Shown: positions 16,732 through 26,593, numbered from the stretch's first letter. The stretch is DNA of 64,000 bases from an uncultured Lentisphaeria bacterium (GCA_905197955.1 CAJKAR010000004.1:1-64000), one strand, 5' to 3'. Translations and numbers: made by a program. Notes: generated by a model not told the origin, from the letters alone.

Positions 16732-17490
16732 TTGAAAAAAAAGACTCTTCCGTTTTTGCTGATTTTCTCTGCTCTTCTCTTTCTGACCGGATGTTTCGGA
16801 GAGAAACTTCCGCTGAGTGAACTGATGAACCGCGGCGTATCCTCTGCTGTAAACGGGGATTGGAATGCCGCTCTGGAATACGCGGAACGGGCAATTCAGG
16901 TTGCGCCCGATGACGTGAATGCGTTGATTCTGCTGGCACTTGCGGAGGAAAACACCGGAGATGCGGATGCGGCTCTCGGCACGATATCCAAGGCGACGGC
17001 TGTCGATGAAAACAACTATTTTGCCCAGTATACCCGCGGACGGCTCCTGTATGAGAAGAAACATTTTGATTCCTGCATTGCGCCTCTGCGGACCGCATTG
17101 AAATTACGTCCGACCGCAGCGGATCCCCTGATTCTTCTTGCGCAGTCCTCGGTCAATTTGAAAGATACCCAGAGTGCGAAATCCTATTATTCCCAGCTGG
17201 CGCGGAATCGCAAGTACGCGAAGAATCCTGCGGTCTGGAGCGAACTGGGAATGACCTTTATTGCGGAATCGAAACCGCAGCTTGCCGCCCAGTATCTGCA
17301 ATATGCCTATCATCTGCAGCCGGATAATCCGAAACTGCTGCTGAATCTCGGAGTCTATTATGACGCCTACCGTCGGAACCGTGCGGAAGCCGTCAAGTAC
17401 TACACCCGGTTCCTGAACATTACAAAACAGAATTCCGCGATGGCGCAGAAGAGAAGCGAGGTCGAAAAAAGACTTCAGGCTCTCCGCTGA
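16732..17490 (+). CDS. TPR-repeat lipoprotein
   Basis: The 252-aa product starts MKKKTLPFLLIFSALLFLTGC, a lipoprotein signal with the LTGC lipobox, so the mature protein would be lipid-anchored at Cys21. The rest consists of tetratricopeptide repeats (for example NAALEYAERAIQVAPDDVNALILLALAEE). It is expected to be a periplasmic scaffold, but no specific pathway is evident. The start is a TTG at 16732 with GGAGG six nt upstream; no ATG fits the signal peptide. A TATAAT at 16687-16692 is a likely -10 box. dnaG follows after 18 nt and may be co-transcribed. Confidence 0.88.
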   Translation: MKKKTLPFLLIFSALLFLTGCFGEKLPLSELMNRGVSSAVNGDWNAALEYAERAIQVAPDDVNALILLALAEENTGDADAALGTISKATAVDENNYFAQYTRGRLLYEKKHFDSCIAPLRTALKLRPTAADPLILLAQSSVNLKDTQSAKSYYSQLARNRKYAKNPAVWSELGMTFIAESKPQLAAQYLQYAYHLQPDNPKLLLNLGVYYDAYRRNRAEAVKYYTRFLNITKQNSAMAQKRSEVEKRLQALR

Positions 17491-17508
17491 TCCTGCGGTG
17501 CAGCCATT

Positions 17509-19443
17509 ATGGGGCATATTCCTCAGGAGGTCATCGATCAGGTCCGTGTGCAGGCGGATATCGTCGATGTGATACAGTCCTATATTCCTCTGAAAAAAAT
17601 GGGACGCGATTTCAAGGCCTGCTGTCCGTTTCACAATGAAAAGACTCCCTCGTTTGTCGTGAATCAGCAGCGGCAGTGGTTTCACTGTTTCGGCTGCGGC
17701 AAGCATGGAAATGTCATCACGTTTGTGATGGAGCGGGAGAATGTCGATTTCCCGAATGCGATCCATATTCTGGCGCGGCGGTATCATATTTTTATTCCGG
17801 AAGAAACCTCGTATTCGCCCCGTCGATCCTACTCGCAGGCGGGAGGGGCTTCTGGAGAGACTCCGCAGACTGTCCGGGTGAATTTCAAGGAGCGTCTTTA
17901 CATGCTCCATGAAAAGGCGCAGGCGTGGTTTGCCAGACGGTTGAGGGAGGCTTCGGATTCTCCTGTCGCAACGTATCTGAAAACGCGGGAACTGCCGCCG
18001 GAAATTGTCGAAAAGTTCGGAATCGGCGCCTCCGTGGATCAATGGGATGCTTTTATGAATTATGCTCTGCGGGAAGGATTTTCCCTGAATGAGCTGGTCG
18101 ATTCGGGACTCATCGTCAAAACGGATGATTCTCCGCCGAAGACGTTCGATCGTTTCCGCAACCGTCTCATGTTCCCGATCTGGAACGAACAGGGCAGGGT
18201 GGTCGGCTTCAGTGCCAGAACCATCGAAAAGGATTTTAAGGGCGCAAAATACGTCAACAGCCCGGAAACGCCAGTTTTCAAGAAAGGGCGCATTCTGTAT
18301 GCGCTTCATCTGGCGCGGCAGGAGATGGGCAAGAGAGGCTATGCCGTGCTCTGCGAAGGACAGCTCGATACCATTGCTCTTCACCGGGCGGGGGTTACCA
18401 ATGCCGTGGCGCCGCAGGGGACGGCGTTTACCGAGGAGCAGGCAATCATTCTGAAACGCTATGCGGACTGCCTTTATCTTGCCTTCGATTGTGATGGTGC
18501 TGGAACCAAAGCCGTTTTTCGTGCGGCGGAGCTGGCGCTTCCGCATGGTTTTTCTCTGAAGGTGGTCCGTTTTCCCGGCGGCAAGGATCCGGATGAACTG
18601 CTGCGCCATTCCGGAGCGGAGGCCGTTGCAAAGGCGGTCGGGGACGCAAGAGATTTCTTTGAATTCGCTCTGGATTATCTTAACGGACAGAACGGCAATG
18701 AACCCGCGGGCAGGGCGGCAACGGCGGAAGCTATGCTCGGATTTATTATGAATCTGGAGAGCGATGCGGCAAAATCGGCGTATGTTTCCTGGCTGGCGGA
18801 AGAGATGCGGCTTGCGGCATCCTCGCTTCAGCATCAGCTTTCCCGGATGATTTCCCGGCGGAACCGCGATCCCTATCGGCGAGTCGCTCCGGAGGAACAG
18901 ATTCAGAGACCGAAAGTGCAGAAACGTCCGCCGGAAGAGGACCTCTATCAGAAAGCGCTCCGGAAACTTCTGGAGTGCATCCTCGCAGATGAGGCCGCCG
19001 CGGAAGCCGCTTCCGGAAAAATCCAGCGCGAAATGCTCGATGATTCTGATGTCTCCCGCGCGATTGATGATGTGATCGAATCCAAAATGCTCGGCGAATG
19101 GTGCGATGCCCCCGCCCGGATTCTGGATCGTTTTGCCGAAAAGGAACTCGACAGAGATCTTTCCGAACTTCTGATGAAGGAACCCACGGAACCTCCCTCC
19201 AGAAAAATCATCGGAAAGACCATGAAAGATTGTTTCAAGGTAATCACCGTTCACTATCTGAACAGACAGATCGCGAAAAAAATGGAGCTCTTCCGTTCTC
19301 TGCCTCCGGGCGATCCGCAACGCCCTGTCCTTACCCAGGAACTCCTGAAACTGACCAGAGAACGGGCTATGGCATCTACGGCAAAAAATCCTCTGGGACC
19401 GGAACCGATCAAGCAGGAAGAGAATGACAATCTTGAGTTCTGA
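17509..19443 (+). CDS. dnaG: DNA primase
   Basis: This 644-aa enzyme makes RNA primers for chromosomal replication. The N-terminal zinc-binding domain is clear: CCPFHNEKTPSFVVN then WFHCFGCGKHGN (residues 38-70). The catalytic core follows with ERLYMLHEKAQ and the TOPRIM motifs, including EGQLDT near residue 285 and YLAFDCDGAGTKA near 323. The C-terminal helicase-interacting part is less conserved. It follows the TPR lipoprotein and converges with the CE4 gene, whose stop directly abuts its own. Confidence 0.97.
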   Translation: MGHIPQEVIDQVRVQADIVDVIQSYIPLKKMGRDFKACCPFHNEKTPSFVVNQQRQWFHCFGCGKHGNVITFVMERENVDFPNAIHILARRYHIFIPEETSYSPRRSYSQAGGASGETPQTVRVNFKERLYMLHEKAQAWFARRLREASDSPVATYLKTRELPPEIVEKFGIGASVDQWDAFMNYALREGFSLNELVDSGLIVKTDDSPPKTFDRFRNRLMFPIWNEQGRVVGFSARTIEKDFKGAKYVNSPETPVFKKGRILYALHLARQEMGKRGYAVLCEGQLDTIALHRAGVTNAVAPQGTAFTEEQAIILKRYADCLYLAFDCDGAGTKAVFRAAELALPHGFSLKVVRFPGGKDPDELLRHSGAEAVAKAVGDARDFFEFALDYLNGQNGNEPAGRAATAEAMLGFIMNLESDAAKSAYVSWLAEEMRLAASSLQHQLSRMISRRNRDPYRRVAPEEQIQRPKVQKRPPEEDLYQKALRKLLECILADEAAAEAASGKIQREMLDDSDVSRAIDDVIESKMLGEWCDAPARILDRFAEKELDRDLSELLMKEPTEPPSRKIIGKTMKDCFKVITVHYLNRQIAKKMELFRSLPPGDPQRPVLTQELLKLTRERAMASTAKNPLGPEPIKQEENDNLEF

Positions 19444-20106
19444 TTATCCTCGGAGCGCGTCCCGCAGAGACAGCACCCGGAAATCATTTTCTTTGAGATA
19501 TGCCATATACTCTTTGAAACGTTCAAAATCGGTATGCACCCATGGATGCACATATTCCGGAACGCCGTGAAACACCAGCACGACTGCTTCCGTTTCCGTC
19601 GCACGGGAAACCGCATTCCGGAACAGTGCCGGATCGTCTCCCTGAATCGGAATGGCCGGCAGACGCATGGGGTCATCCGTCTTTGCGTCAAAGGCTCGCT
19701 GCTCGGTGGTTCTAGCCGCGAGAAATCCTTTCTTTTTCAGAATCGGAACTGCGTTTTCCGCGTAAGGTCCGCCGGGATAGGCGAATGTGACCGGTTTCGG
19801 AATTCCGGCATCCACGAGGAAATCATCGAGTTTTTGAATCTCTTCCAGGATCTGCTCTTCTTGCAGTTTCCGCAGATCGGGATGGTTCCATGTGTGATTT
19901 CCGATTTCAAATCCCATCCGGGAGATTTCCCGGATCTGTTCCGCTGACATGAGGGCGGAAGAGTGTGCGGCGCGCCATTCGTCGTTAAAGCGGCAGATGA
20001 AAAATGTCGCTCCGAACCCGTATTCCTTCAGGAGTGGAGCGACGTTTTCCAGATGGCTGATGACTGCGTCGTCAAAGGTGAGAACAACCGTTTTTTTACG
20101 ACTCAT
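19444..20106 (-). CDS. CE4 polysaccharide deacetylase-like protein
   Basis: This 220-aa protein is a NodB-homology deacetylase. The metal and catalytic motifs are present: LTFDDA (residues 8-13), NHTWNH near residue 70 for the two zinc histidines, FAYPGGPY near 112, and VLVFHGV near 174. Such enzymes remove acetyl groups from chitooligosaccharides, peptidoglycan or other N-acetyl substrates. There is no signal peptide, which is unusual for wall-acting members. It is the last gene of the polyamine operon, with its ATG 2 nt after the nspC stop, so a small cytoplasmic N-acetyl substrate should be considered. Confidence 0.88.
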   Translation of the reverse strand: MSRKKTVVLTFDDAVISHLENVAPLLKEYGFGATFFICRFNDEWRAAHSSALMSAEQIREISRMGFEIGNHTWNHPDLRKLQEEQILEEIQKLDDFLVDAGIPKPVTFAYPGGPYAENAVPILKKKGFLAARTTEQRAFDAKTDDPMRLPAIPIQGDDPALFRNAVSRATETEAVVLVFHGVPEYVHPWVHTDFERFKEYMAYLKENDFRVLSLRDALRG

Positions 20107-20108
20107 GG

Positions 20109-21251
20109 TCAGGAAAGTCTCCCTTTAAAGTCCTGATACCCGAATTCGCAGAGAGTGGTCAGGCGTTCCGTTTCCGGTTCCCACGTTGCAATGGAGGGAA
20201 GCTGGAGGCCGTTGAAGGTATTGGTCTTGACCATCGTATAATGCGCCATGTCCGTAAAGACGACTTTATCTCCAGGAGAAAGCGGTTTGTCGAACGAGTA
20301 GTCTCCTATGACATCGCCGGCAAGACAGGATGCTCCGGCAAAACGATAACAGAATGGTTTCTCTCCGGGCTTGCCCGCCCCGATGACATTCGGTCGATAT
20401 GGCATTTCCAGCACATCCGGCATGTGCGCGGCGGCCGAGGTGTCCAGAATGGCGATTTCCGTTCCATTGCGGACAATGTCCAGAACACTTCCCACCAGGA
20501 ACCCCGTGTTCAGCGCCACGGCTTCGCCCGGCTCCAGATACACTTCCACCGGATATTTTTTCCGGAAGTCCGTGATAAGACGGCAGAGCAGATCCACATC
20601 GTAATCCGGGCGCGTAATATGATGACCCCCTCCGAAATTGATCCATTTCATACGGGGAATCAGATCCCCGAATTTCTCCTCGAACGCTTTCAAGGTTCGT
20701 TCCAGCGAGTCGGAATTCTTTTCGCAGAGAGTATGAAAATGCAGTCCGGAAATGCCGGAGAGATCCTCTCCTTCGAAATCGCATCGACGGATTCCGAGCC
20801 GGGAGCCCGGTGCACAGGGATCATAGATCGCCACATCCGCTTCGGAGTGTTCCGGATTCACGCGCAGACCGAATTCGACCCGTTTCCCCGCCGTTTCCCG
20901 GAGAGCCTTGAAGCGCTTCCACTGGGAAAACGAATTGAAGACAATGTGGTCACAGACGGCAAGCAGTTCCGTCAAATCCTGTTCCGAATACGCTGCGGCA
21001 AATGCGTGGACTTCTCCGGGAAAAAATTCGCGTCCAAGACGTGCCTCATGCGGCGAACTGGCGCAGGTGCCTTTCAGCACCGTTGCCAGCAGCGGATAAA
21101 TTCCGAACATCGAAAAGGCCTTCTGTGCCAGAAGGATCTTTGCGCCGGTCCGCCTCTGAACATCGTCGAGAATTGCCAGATTCCTCCGGATCAATTCCAG
21201 ATCGACGACGAAGCAGGGCGTTTTAATCTGATTCAGCGGAAGCATCGGCAT
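20109..21251 (-). CDS. nspC: Carboxynorspermidine/carboxyspermidine decarboxylase
   Basis: This 380-aa PLP enzyme decarboxylates carboxyspermidine (or carboxynorspermidine) to the triamine, the last step of the alternative spermidine pathway. It has the alanine racemase-like fold type III: the PLP lysine is in ILLAQKAFSM (about residue 43), the glycine-rich phosphate site in INFGGGHHITR, EPGEAV near residue 250, and a C-terminal DMAHYTMVKTNTFNG. HTLCEKN is also typical of the family. Its ATG overlaps the upstream dehydrogenase stop by one base, so the two are translated together. Confidence 0.95.
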   Translation of the reverse strand: MPMLPLNQIKTPCFVVDLELIRRNLAILDDVQRRTGAKILLAQKAFSMFGIYPLLATVLKGTCASSPHEARLGREFFPGEVHAFAAAYSEQDLTELLAVCDHIVFNSFSQWKRFKALRETAGKRVEFGLRVNPEHSEADVAIYDPCAPGSRLGIRRCDFEGEDLSGISGLHFHTLCEKNSDSLERTLKAFEEKFGDLIPRMKWINFGGGHHITRPDYDVDLLCRLITDFRKKYPVEVYLEPGEAVALNTGFLVGSVLDIVRNGTEIAILDTSAAAHMPDVLEMPYRPNVIGAGKPGEKPFCYRFAGASCLAGDVIGDYSFDKPLSPGDKVVFTDMAHYTMVKTNTFNGLQLPSIATWEPETERLTTLCEFGYQDFKGRLS

Positions 21252-22450
21252 CAGAAGAACGTTTCAGTCCACGGCAGTCCGTGAATATTCAATTTCTGCA
21301 TGAACGGTTCCGGATCGAAGTCCTCCATATTGAAGACCCCTTTTCCGCTCCAGGTGCCGTTTGCGACAAGCATTCCGCCGATCATGGCGGGTACGCCTGT
21401 GGTGTAGGAGATCGCCTGCGACTCCACCTCGCGATAGGCCGCTTCATGATCACAGATGTTGTAAATGTAGTAGTTGACCGGTTTCCCGTCCTTGGTTCCC
21501 TTGATGACGCATCCGATGCAGGTTTTCCCTTTGGTAAGCGGACCGAGGCTGGCGGGATCGGGCAGAAGCGCCTTGAGGAACTGGAGCGGAACGATCTCCT
21601 GACCGTTGTAGATCACAGGATCGATCCGGGTCATGCCGACATTCTGGAGCACTTCGAGGTGTTTCAGATAATTGTCGGAGAAGGTCATCCAGAAACGGGC
21701 CTGCTTGAGGCCGATATCCCGGAAATTCTTCGTGAGGGATTCCAGCTCCTCATGATACATGAGATAGATTTTCTTCGGACCGATGCCGTCGGGGAAATCG
21801 TAGACCTTGCTGACGGAGAGAGGATCAGTTTCGATCCATTTTCCGTTGTCCCAGTAGCGGCCTTTCGCGGTGACTTCGCGGATATTGATTTCCGGATTGA
21901 AATTCGTGGCGAAGGGCTGTCCATGATCGCCGGCATTGGCGTCGATGATGTCGATGGTTTCGATGGTGTCGAAATGTTTTTTCCGCGCCCAGGCGCAGAA
22001 GACGTTCGTAACACCGGGATCGAATCCGCTGCCGAGGAGCGCCATGATTCCGCGTTCTTTGAATCTCTCCTGATACGCCCACTGCCATTTGTATTCAAAA
22101 TGAGCGACATCTGGCGGCTCGTAGTTTGCCGTATCGACATAGTTGACACCGGCTTCGAGGCAGGCATCCATAATGTGCAGATCCTGATAGGGGAGAGCTA
22201 CATTGATGACGACGTCCGGACGGTAGGATTTCAGCAGTTCAACAAGCTGAGGAACGTTGTCCGCGTCAACCTGAGCCGTCTGAATATCGCGCTTTTCAAT
22301 GCGCTTGATCTGCTCGGCGATCTTGTTGCAGCGGGAGAGGGTCCGGCTGGCAAGACAGACTTCAGCGAAGGTTTCGGGAACCTGCGCGCATTTGTGCGCG
22401 ACTACCTGGCCGACGCCGCCCGCGCCGATGATGAGGACTTTTTTCGGCAT
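21251..22450 (-). CDS. Carboxy(nor)spermidine dehydrogenase
   Basis: This 399-aa saccharopine-dehydrogenase-family protein starts with a Rossmann NAD(P) motif, VLIIGAGGVGQVVAHKCA. Within the family the YVDTANYEPPD and LGSGFDPGVTNVFCAWA segments match carboxyspermidine dehydrogenases, which condense putrescine or diaminopropane with aspartate semialdehyde and reduce the product. The placement between speA and nspC confirms this role over lysine metabolism. It starts 14 nt after the speA stop. Confidence 0.94.
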   Translation of the reverse strand: MPKKVLIIGAGGVGQVVAHKCAQVPETFAEVCLASRTLSRCNKIAEQIKRIEKRDIQTAQVDADNVPQLVELLKSYRPDVVINVALPYQDLHIMDACLEAGVNYVDTANYEPPDVAHFEYKWQWAYQERFKERGIMALLGSGFDPGVTNVFCAWARKKHFDTIETIDIIDANAGDHGQPFATNFNPEINIREVTAKGRYWDNGKWIETDPLSVSKVYDFPDGIGPKKIYLMYHEELESLTKNFRDIGLKQARFWMTFSDNYLKHLEVLQNVGMTRIDPVIYNGQEIVPLQFLKALLPDPASLGPLTKGKTCIGCVIKGTKDGKPVNYYIYNICDHEAAYREVESQAISYTTGVPAMIGGMLVANGTWSGKGVFNMEDFDPEPFMQKLNIHGLPWTETFF

Positions 22451-22464
22451 TTTCTTTCTCCTGA

Positions 22465-24387
22465 TTAACGTTCGAAATAGGTATAACCGCGAAGACCGTC
22501 TTCATACGCGGCCATGATTGTCCTGCGTTCCGCAGGGGTGATCTTGTTTTCCCGGACGGCCTGTTCCGCCTTCGCGCGGAAGCTGTCCGTGAGGGATTTC
22601 GGATTGAATTCGACATAGGAAAGAACATCCGCAACGGAATCGCCTTCAATTTCCTTCACGATTTCAAAGCGGCCGTCCTCACGGGAGATGTTCACACTGA
22701 CGATATTCGTGTCGCCAAGCAGATTGTGAAGGTCTCCGAGCGTCTCCTGATACGCCCCGACAAGGAACGCCGCAAGATAATACTCCTCATCCTCCTTGAG
22801 TTCATGGAGCGGAAGGGTGTGGCGTTCGTCGTGCAGGTCGATGAATTTGTCGATTTTTCCGTCGCAGTCGCACGTGATGTCTGAAAGGATCCCCTGCCGG
22901 TTCGGCATCTCCTTGAGACGGTGAATCGGCATGATCGGGAACATCTGGTCAATCGCCCAGCTGTCGGGCAGCGACTGGAACACGCTGATGTTTGCATAGT
23001 AGATATCCGCCATGGCCGAATCAAGTCCTTCAAACTCATCGGGCACATATTTCATCTTTTTGACTTCCCGGTGCACCGCTGCCATGATGTTCCAGAAGGC
23101 GCTTTCCGCGGTGGCGCGTTCCCGGAACGGAATGCGTCCGTTCTTGAACAGAATGCGGATCTCGTCGCGATAGTAGATTGCGTCGTGGAAGCACTCCTGA
23201 ATATTTTTCGGCGTGATGTTGTTCAAGATCGCGACGATATCTTTTGTATGTTCGCTGGCATCCTCCTTCAGAGGGGGAATTTTGGCGGATTCGAATTTCG
23301 TCGCATCCAGAATATTGAAGAGCAGAACGGAGTAGTAGGCAACTGTGGCTCGACCGGATTCCGTGATAATTGTCGGGTGTTCGATGTTTCTGGAGGTCAG
23401 AATTTCAGAAACCGTTTCCACCACGTCCACACAGTATTCGTCGAGAGAATAGTTGCGGCTGAGATTGAAGTTCGTATGGGAGCCGTCGTAATCGACCGCA
23501 AGGCCTCCGCCGAGGTCGATGTATCCCATCGGCGCGCCTTCTTCGACGAGTCCGCAGTAGATGCGGGCAGCTTCGATGATCCCGTCGCGGATATCCCGGA
23601 TGTTCGGAATCTGCGAACCGATGTGGTAATGCAGCAGTTTGACACAGTCGAGCATTTCCGCATCGCGCAAGGTGTCAACCGCATCAATCAGTTCCGCCGT
23701 ATTGAGTCCGAATACGCTCCGGTCGCCGCCGGATTCCGTCCATTGACCTCCTGCGCGGGTGGAGAGCTTCATGCGCAGTCCGATGTTCGGCCGGATCCCC
23801 AGCTGACGGCTCCGTTCAATGATGGATTTCACTTCTCCCGGCATTTCCGCCACGAGAAAACAGTTGATTCCAAGTTTGGTCGCATACAGCGCCAGATCAA
23901 TGAATTCATCATCCTTGTATCCGTTGCAGATCAGGCAGGATTCCGGATCACGCAGACAGGCGATTGCGGCAAGAAGTTCCGGTTTGCTGCCGGCTTCGAG
24001 TCCGTGATGGTGCTCTCTGCCGAACTTCGTGATCTCCTCAATGACCTGCTGCTGCTGATTGACCTTGATCGGATAGACCCCTTTGTAAACTCCTTTGTAT
24101 CCTGTCTGCTTGATGGCTTTGGCAAAGCTCTTGTGGAGGAGTTGAATCTGGGAGTCCAGAATATTGCCGATACGGAGCAGAACCGGCATATCCATTCCGC
24201 GTTCCTTCACGCCTTTGACGATATCCATCAGACTGACCGCCGGGGATCCCGGTTCCCGGAAGGGGGTTACAGCAACTTCCCCGTCCTGGTTGATGGTGAA
24301 ATATCCGGCGCCCCAGTCATTGATTCCGTACATATCGACAGAATCTCTGACGGACCATCTTTCCAGTGTTTCTCTCCGTATGTTCAA
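22465..24387 (-). CDS. speA: Biosynthetic arginine decarboxylase
   Basis: This 640-aa PLP enzyme converts arginine to agmatine, the first step toward putrescine. The long fold-III domain shows GVYPIKVNQQQQV (the PLP lysine), HHHGLEAGSKPELL, LHYHIGSQIPNIRDI, DLGGGLAVDYDGS and ITESGRA. It matches the large SpeA class rather than the small ones. The start is taken as the TTG at 24387, because GGGAGG lies 9 nt upstream and no suitable ATG exists. A good promoter lies just above. Agmatine-to-putrescine enzymes are not in this window. Confidence 0.96.
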   Translation of the reverse strand: MNIRRETLERWSVRDSVDMYGINDWGAGYFTINQDGEVAVTPFREPGSPAVSLMDIVKGVKERGMDMPVLLRIGNILDSQIQLLHKSFAKAIKQTGYKGVYKGVYPIKVNQQQQVIEEITKFGREHHHGLEAGSKPELLAAIACLRDPESCLICNGYKDDEFIDLALYATKLGINCFLVAEMPGEVKSIIERSRQLGIRPNIGLRMKLSTRAGGQWTESGGDRSVFGLNTAELIDAVDTLRDAEMLDCVKLLHYHIGSQIPNIRDIRDGIIEAARIYCGLVEEGAPMGYIDLGGGLAVDYDGSHTNFNLSRNYSLDEYCVDVVETVSEILTSRNIEHPTIITESGRATVAYYSVLLFNILDATKFESAKIPPLKEDASEHTKDIVAILNNITPKNIQECFHDAIYYRDEIRILFKNGRIPFRERATAESAFWNIMAAVHREVKKMKYVPDEFEGLDSAMADIYYANISVFQSLPDSWAIDQMFPIMPIHRLKEMPNRQGILSDITCDCDGKIDKFIDLHDERHTLPLHELKEDEEYYLAAFLVGAYQETLGDLHNLLGDTNIVSVNISREDGRFEIVKEIEGDSVADVLSYVEFNPKSLTDSFRAKAEQAVRENKITPAERRTIMAAYEDGLRGYTYFER

Positions 24388-24418
24388 TTCAAACAACCTC
24401 CCTGTATTGAAGTCTGAT

Positions 24419-24447
24419 AATATACAGAGAAAACAGGCATTTTTCAA
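24419..24447 (-). promoter_or_regulatory. speA operon promoter
   Basis: In minus sense TTGAAA (24442-24447), 17 bp and TATATT (24419-24424) give a leader of about 25 nt before the speA start. Confidence 0.65.
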
Positions 24448-24509
24448 TCGGTTTTCGCGGATTTCATCAAATCTGAACCGGAACCTTGCAGCGATTGAAA
24501 AAAGATGGC

Positions 24510-24537
24510 GGAAGTCCGGCGCGGATGCGGGACTTCC
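24510..24537 (-). terminator. Terminator after GH29 gene
   Basis: GGAAGTCC and GGACTTCC form an 8-bp stem around a 12-nt loop. In minus sense it follows the fucosidase stop by 13 bp and is followed after 6 nt by a TTTTTT run. Confidence 0.75.
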
Positions 24538-24550
24538 GGAACACTCCGTC

Positions 24551-25783
24551 TTACAGCAGTTCCAGCTTCAGAACGGCAGGAAGAGTCAGTTTCCCCGGAC
24601 GGGTCCGGATTCTCAGTTCATCCGGTTGAAGGAGTTCTTCGCCCCACCAGGTGATCTGCTGGACTTCGGAACCATCCTGAAGAAGTGTGATCTTCGCCAC
24701 TTTCCCGCGGAGCTGAGGCAGGATGATGTCGCCCATCACCTGGAATGGAATATGAAGATAGAGTGTCTTTTCTCCTGCCGCCGTGTAATGCATTCCGGAG
24801 GGCGGCGTAAACGGAGCTTCTCCCGCGCCCGTTACCGCTTCGCCGTTGTGAGAAAACCACTCTGCGATGCCGCGCAGAAGCAATTTCCCCTCTTCCGGAA
24901 TGTTTCCCCGCGAGTCCGGACCGATATTGAAAAGAAGATTGCCATTTTTGGAGACACATTGCGTGAGAGCGGTCATGACGGTGGAAACCTCTTTGAAATC
25001 GTGATCGTCCTCCGCATATCCCCAGTGATTGTTCATGGTCATGCAGGTTTCCCACGGAACGGGGGCGCCGTTTCGTTTCAGGGGATGGTTTGGAACGGAG
25101 ATCTCCGGCGTGAGATAATCGCCGGCAAAGGAACTCTTGTCGAAGGAGAGACGGTCGTTTACGATAATCTCCGGCTGAAGACGATACACCATTTCCAGCA
25201 GATGCTCCGGATCCCATTCCTCCGAGGTCTTGTAACGAGAGGTGTAATCGAAAAAGAGCAGATCAATTTTTCCGTAATCGCTCATCAGCTGTTCCACCTG
25301 GGAATAGAGATACTTCTGATAGATTCTGCGGTCACGTCCGGGCCAGTCGGTCTTTCCATGCTTGCCGAGCGGATGCTCCAGATCCGGAATAAAGTGCGGA
25401 TGGCGCCAGTCTACCAGACTGTGATAGAATCCGATCCGGATTCCTCTTTCGCGGAAGGCTTCCACCAGTTCCCGTGTAATGTCGCGTCCGTAAGGGGTTC
25501 TGGTGATTTTATAGTCGGTGTAACGGCTGTCGAACATGCAGAACCCGTCGTGATGCTTGGTCGTGAAGACCACATATTTCATTCCGGCGTCCTTTGCCAG
25601 ATCCGCCCAGCTTCCCGGATCGAAATCCACAGGATTGAATTCCGCTGCATAGCGTTCATAGTCTGACATGTTCAGATCCTGCTGATAGATGACCCACTCT
25701 CCCTGTGCAGGAATGGAGTAGATCCCCCAGTGAATGAACATGCCGAAGCGTGCGTTGGTGAACCATTCCGTTCGATTCTTCAT
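24551..25783 (-). CDS. GH29 alpha-L-fucosidase
   Basis: This 410-aa enzyme belongs to family 29 and should remove alpha-linked L-fucose from host or plant glycans. Signatures are RFGMFIHWGIYS near residue 11, VFTTKHHDGFCMFDS near 73, and the nucleophile aspartate in DLLFFDYTS (about D179). The TIM barrel is followed by a short beta domain after about residue 315. The ATG at 25783 is used because AAGGAG lies 8 nt upstream; a GTG three codons earlier is possible. No signal peptide is present. It follows the CBM9-like gene closely, so both are one operon. Confidence 0.93.
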   Translation of the reverse strand: MKNRTEWFTNARFGMFIHWGIYSIPAQGEWVIYQQDLNMSDYERYAAEFNPVDFDPGSWADLAKDAGMKYVVFTTKHHDGFCMFDSRYTDYKITRTPYGRDITRELVEAFRERGIRIGFYHSLVDWRHPHFIPDLEHPLGKHGKTDWPGRDRRIYQKYLYSQVEQLMSDYGKIDLLFFDYTSRYKTSEEWDPEHLLEMVYRLQPEIIVNDRLSFDKSSFAGDYLTPEISVPNHPLKRNGAPVPWETCMTMNNHWGYAEDDHDFKEVSTVMTALTQCVSKNGNLLFNIGPDSRGNIPEEGKLLLRGIAEWFSHNGEAVTGAGEAPFTPPSGMHYTAAGEKTLYLHIPFQVMGDIILPQLRGKVAKITLLQDGSEVQQITWWGEELLQPDELRIRTRPGKLTLPAVLKLELL

Positions 25784-25795
25784 AAGAGCCACTCC

Positions 25796-26410
25796 TTATG
25801 CCTGAATGATATGCCATTGCGATGGACAATGAAATGTTCCGCCGGGGAAAACACCTGTCGAAGAGATTTCCGGTTCACTCCAGCTTCTGTTGTAGTTGTA
25901 CCGGCAGATGGCAAAACGACTCCCCGCGATTTTTCCGGGCTTCAGTCCGATCCCCTGGAACGGGATGACAAGTTCTCCGCACCAGAGATTGCGTTCCGGG
26001 AATTTCTGTGCGCTGGCCGTGAGACCGGCTTCGAAGATTTCCTGCTCAAAGGGGATGGTCCGGAACCGCTCGATCGGCGGAAGGTGAAGCTGAAGAGTGA
26101 TACCTTCCGGAGTTACATGAAATTCGTAATAATCCTCGGAGCCGTCCGGCTGAACAAAACATTCGAGCACATCACCGGTTGTCCATGTTTTTGTATTGTT
26201 TTCCGTTGCGGAATTGCCGATATCGGAATCCTCGAATGCCGCATAGACATGGAGAGCTTCCGGTTCCACGAGGAGCGTTCCGACTCCATGTTCCATCGGA
26301 ATGCCTCCGCCTTTGAATGCGCGCAGAGAAAGGAGATCCCCCGGTTTGCAGGTGCTGGAGGCGATGTTGTGCTGTCTGGAATCCAGCAGATCGATCAGTT
26401 TTTTCAGCAT
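25796..26410 (-). CDS. CBM9-like carbohydrate-binding protein
   Basis: This 204-aa protein reads as a single beta-sandwich of the carbohydrate-binding module family 9 type: LHVYAAFEDSDI, TWTTGDVLECFVQPDG, YYEFHVTPEGITLQLHLPP and WCGELVIPFQGIGL are characteristic strands. It has no signal peptide and no catalytic domain. The gene directly precedes the GH29 fucosidase. A sugar-binding accessory role is inferred from fold and context; it may also be a minor enzyme-associated protein. Confidence 0.8.
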   Translation of the reverse strand: MLKKLIDLLDSRQHNIASSTCKPGDLLSLRAFKGGGIPMEHGVGTLLVEPEALHVYAAFEDSDIGNSATENNTKTWTTGDVLECFVQPDGSEDYYEFHVTPEGITLQLHLPPIERFRTIPFEQEIFEAGLTASAQKFPERNLWCGELVIPFQGIGLKPGKIAGSRFAICRYNYNRSWSEPEISSTGVFPGGTFHCPSQWHIIQA

Positions 26411-26593
26411 GATTGTATTCCCGAAATGAAGTTTTTTCGGATAAGATAGCGCATGCCGGAAAAAAACAAAGTCTTTTTGTAAAATTTTCGCGTTTCTTTT
26501 TCCGGGCTCCGGATTCCGGGCGGGAGGCCATGGGGAGGGGAAAGCAGGCTGCGCCCGGAATTCCGGATCGGAAAAATGGTGCAGGTCTCTGTT

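Noticed and set aside
17104..19320. 738-aa minus-strand open frame
   Set aside because: Antisense to the TPR lipoprotein and dnaG; no recognisable protein.
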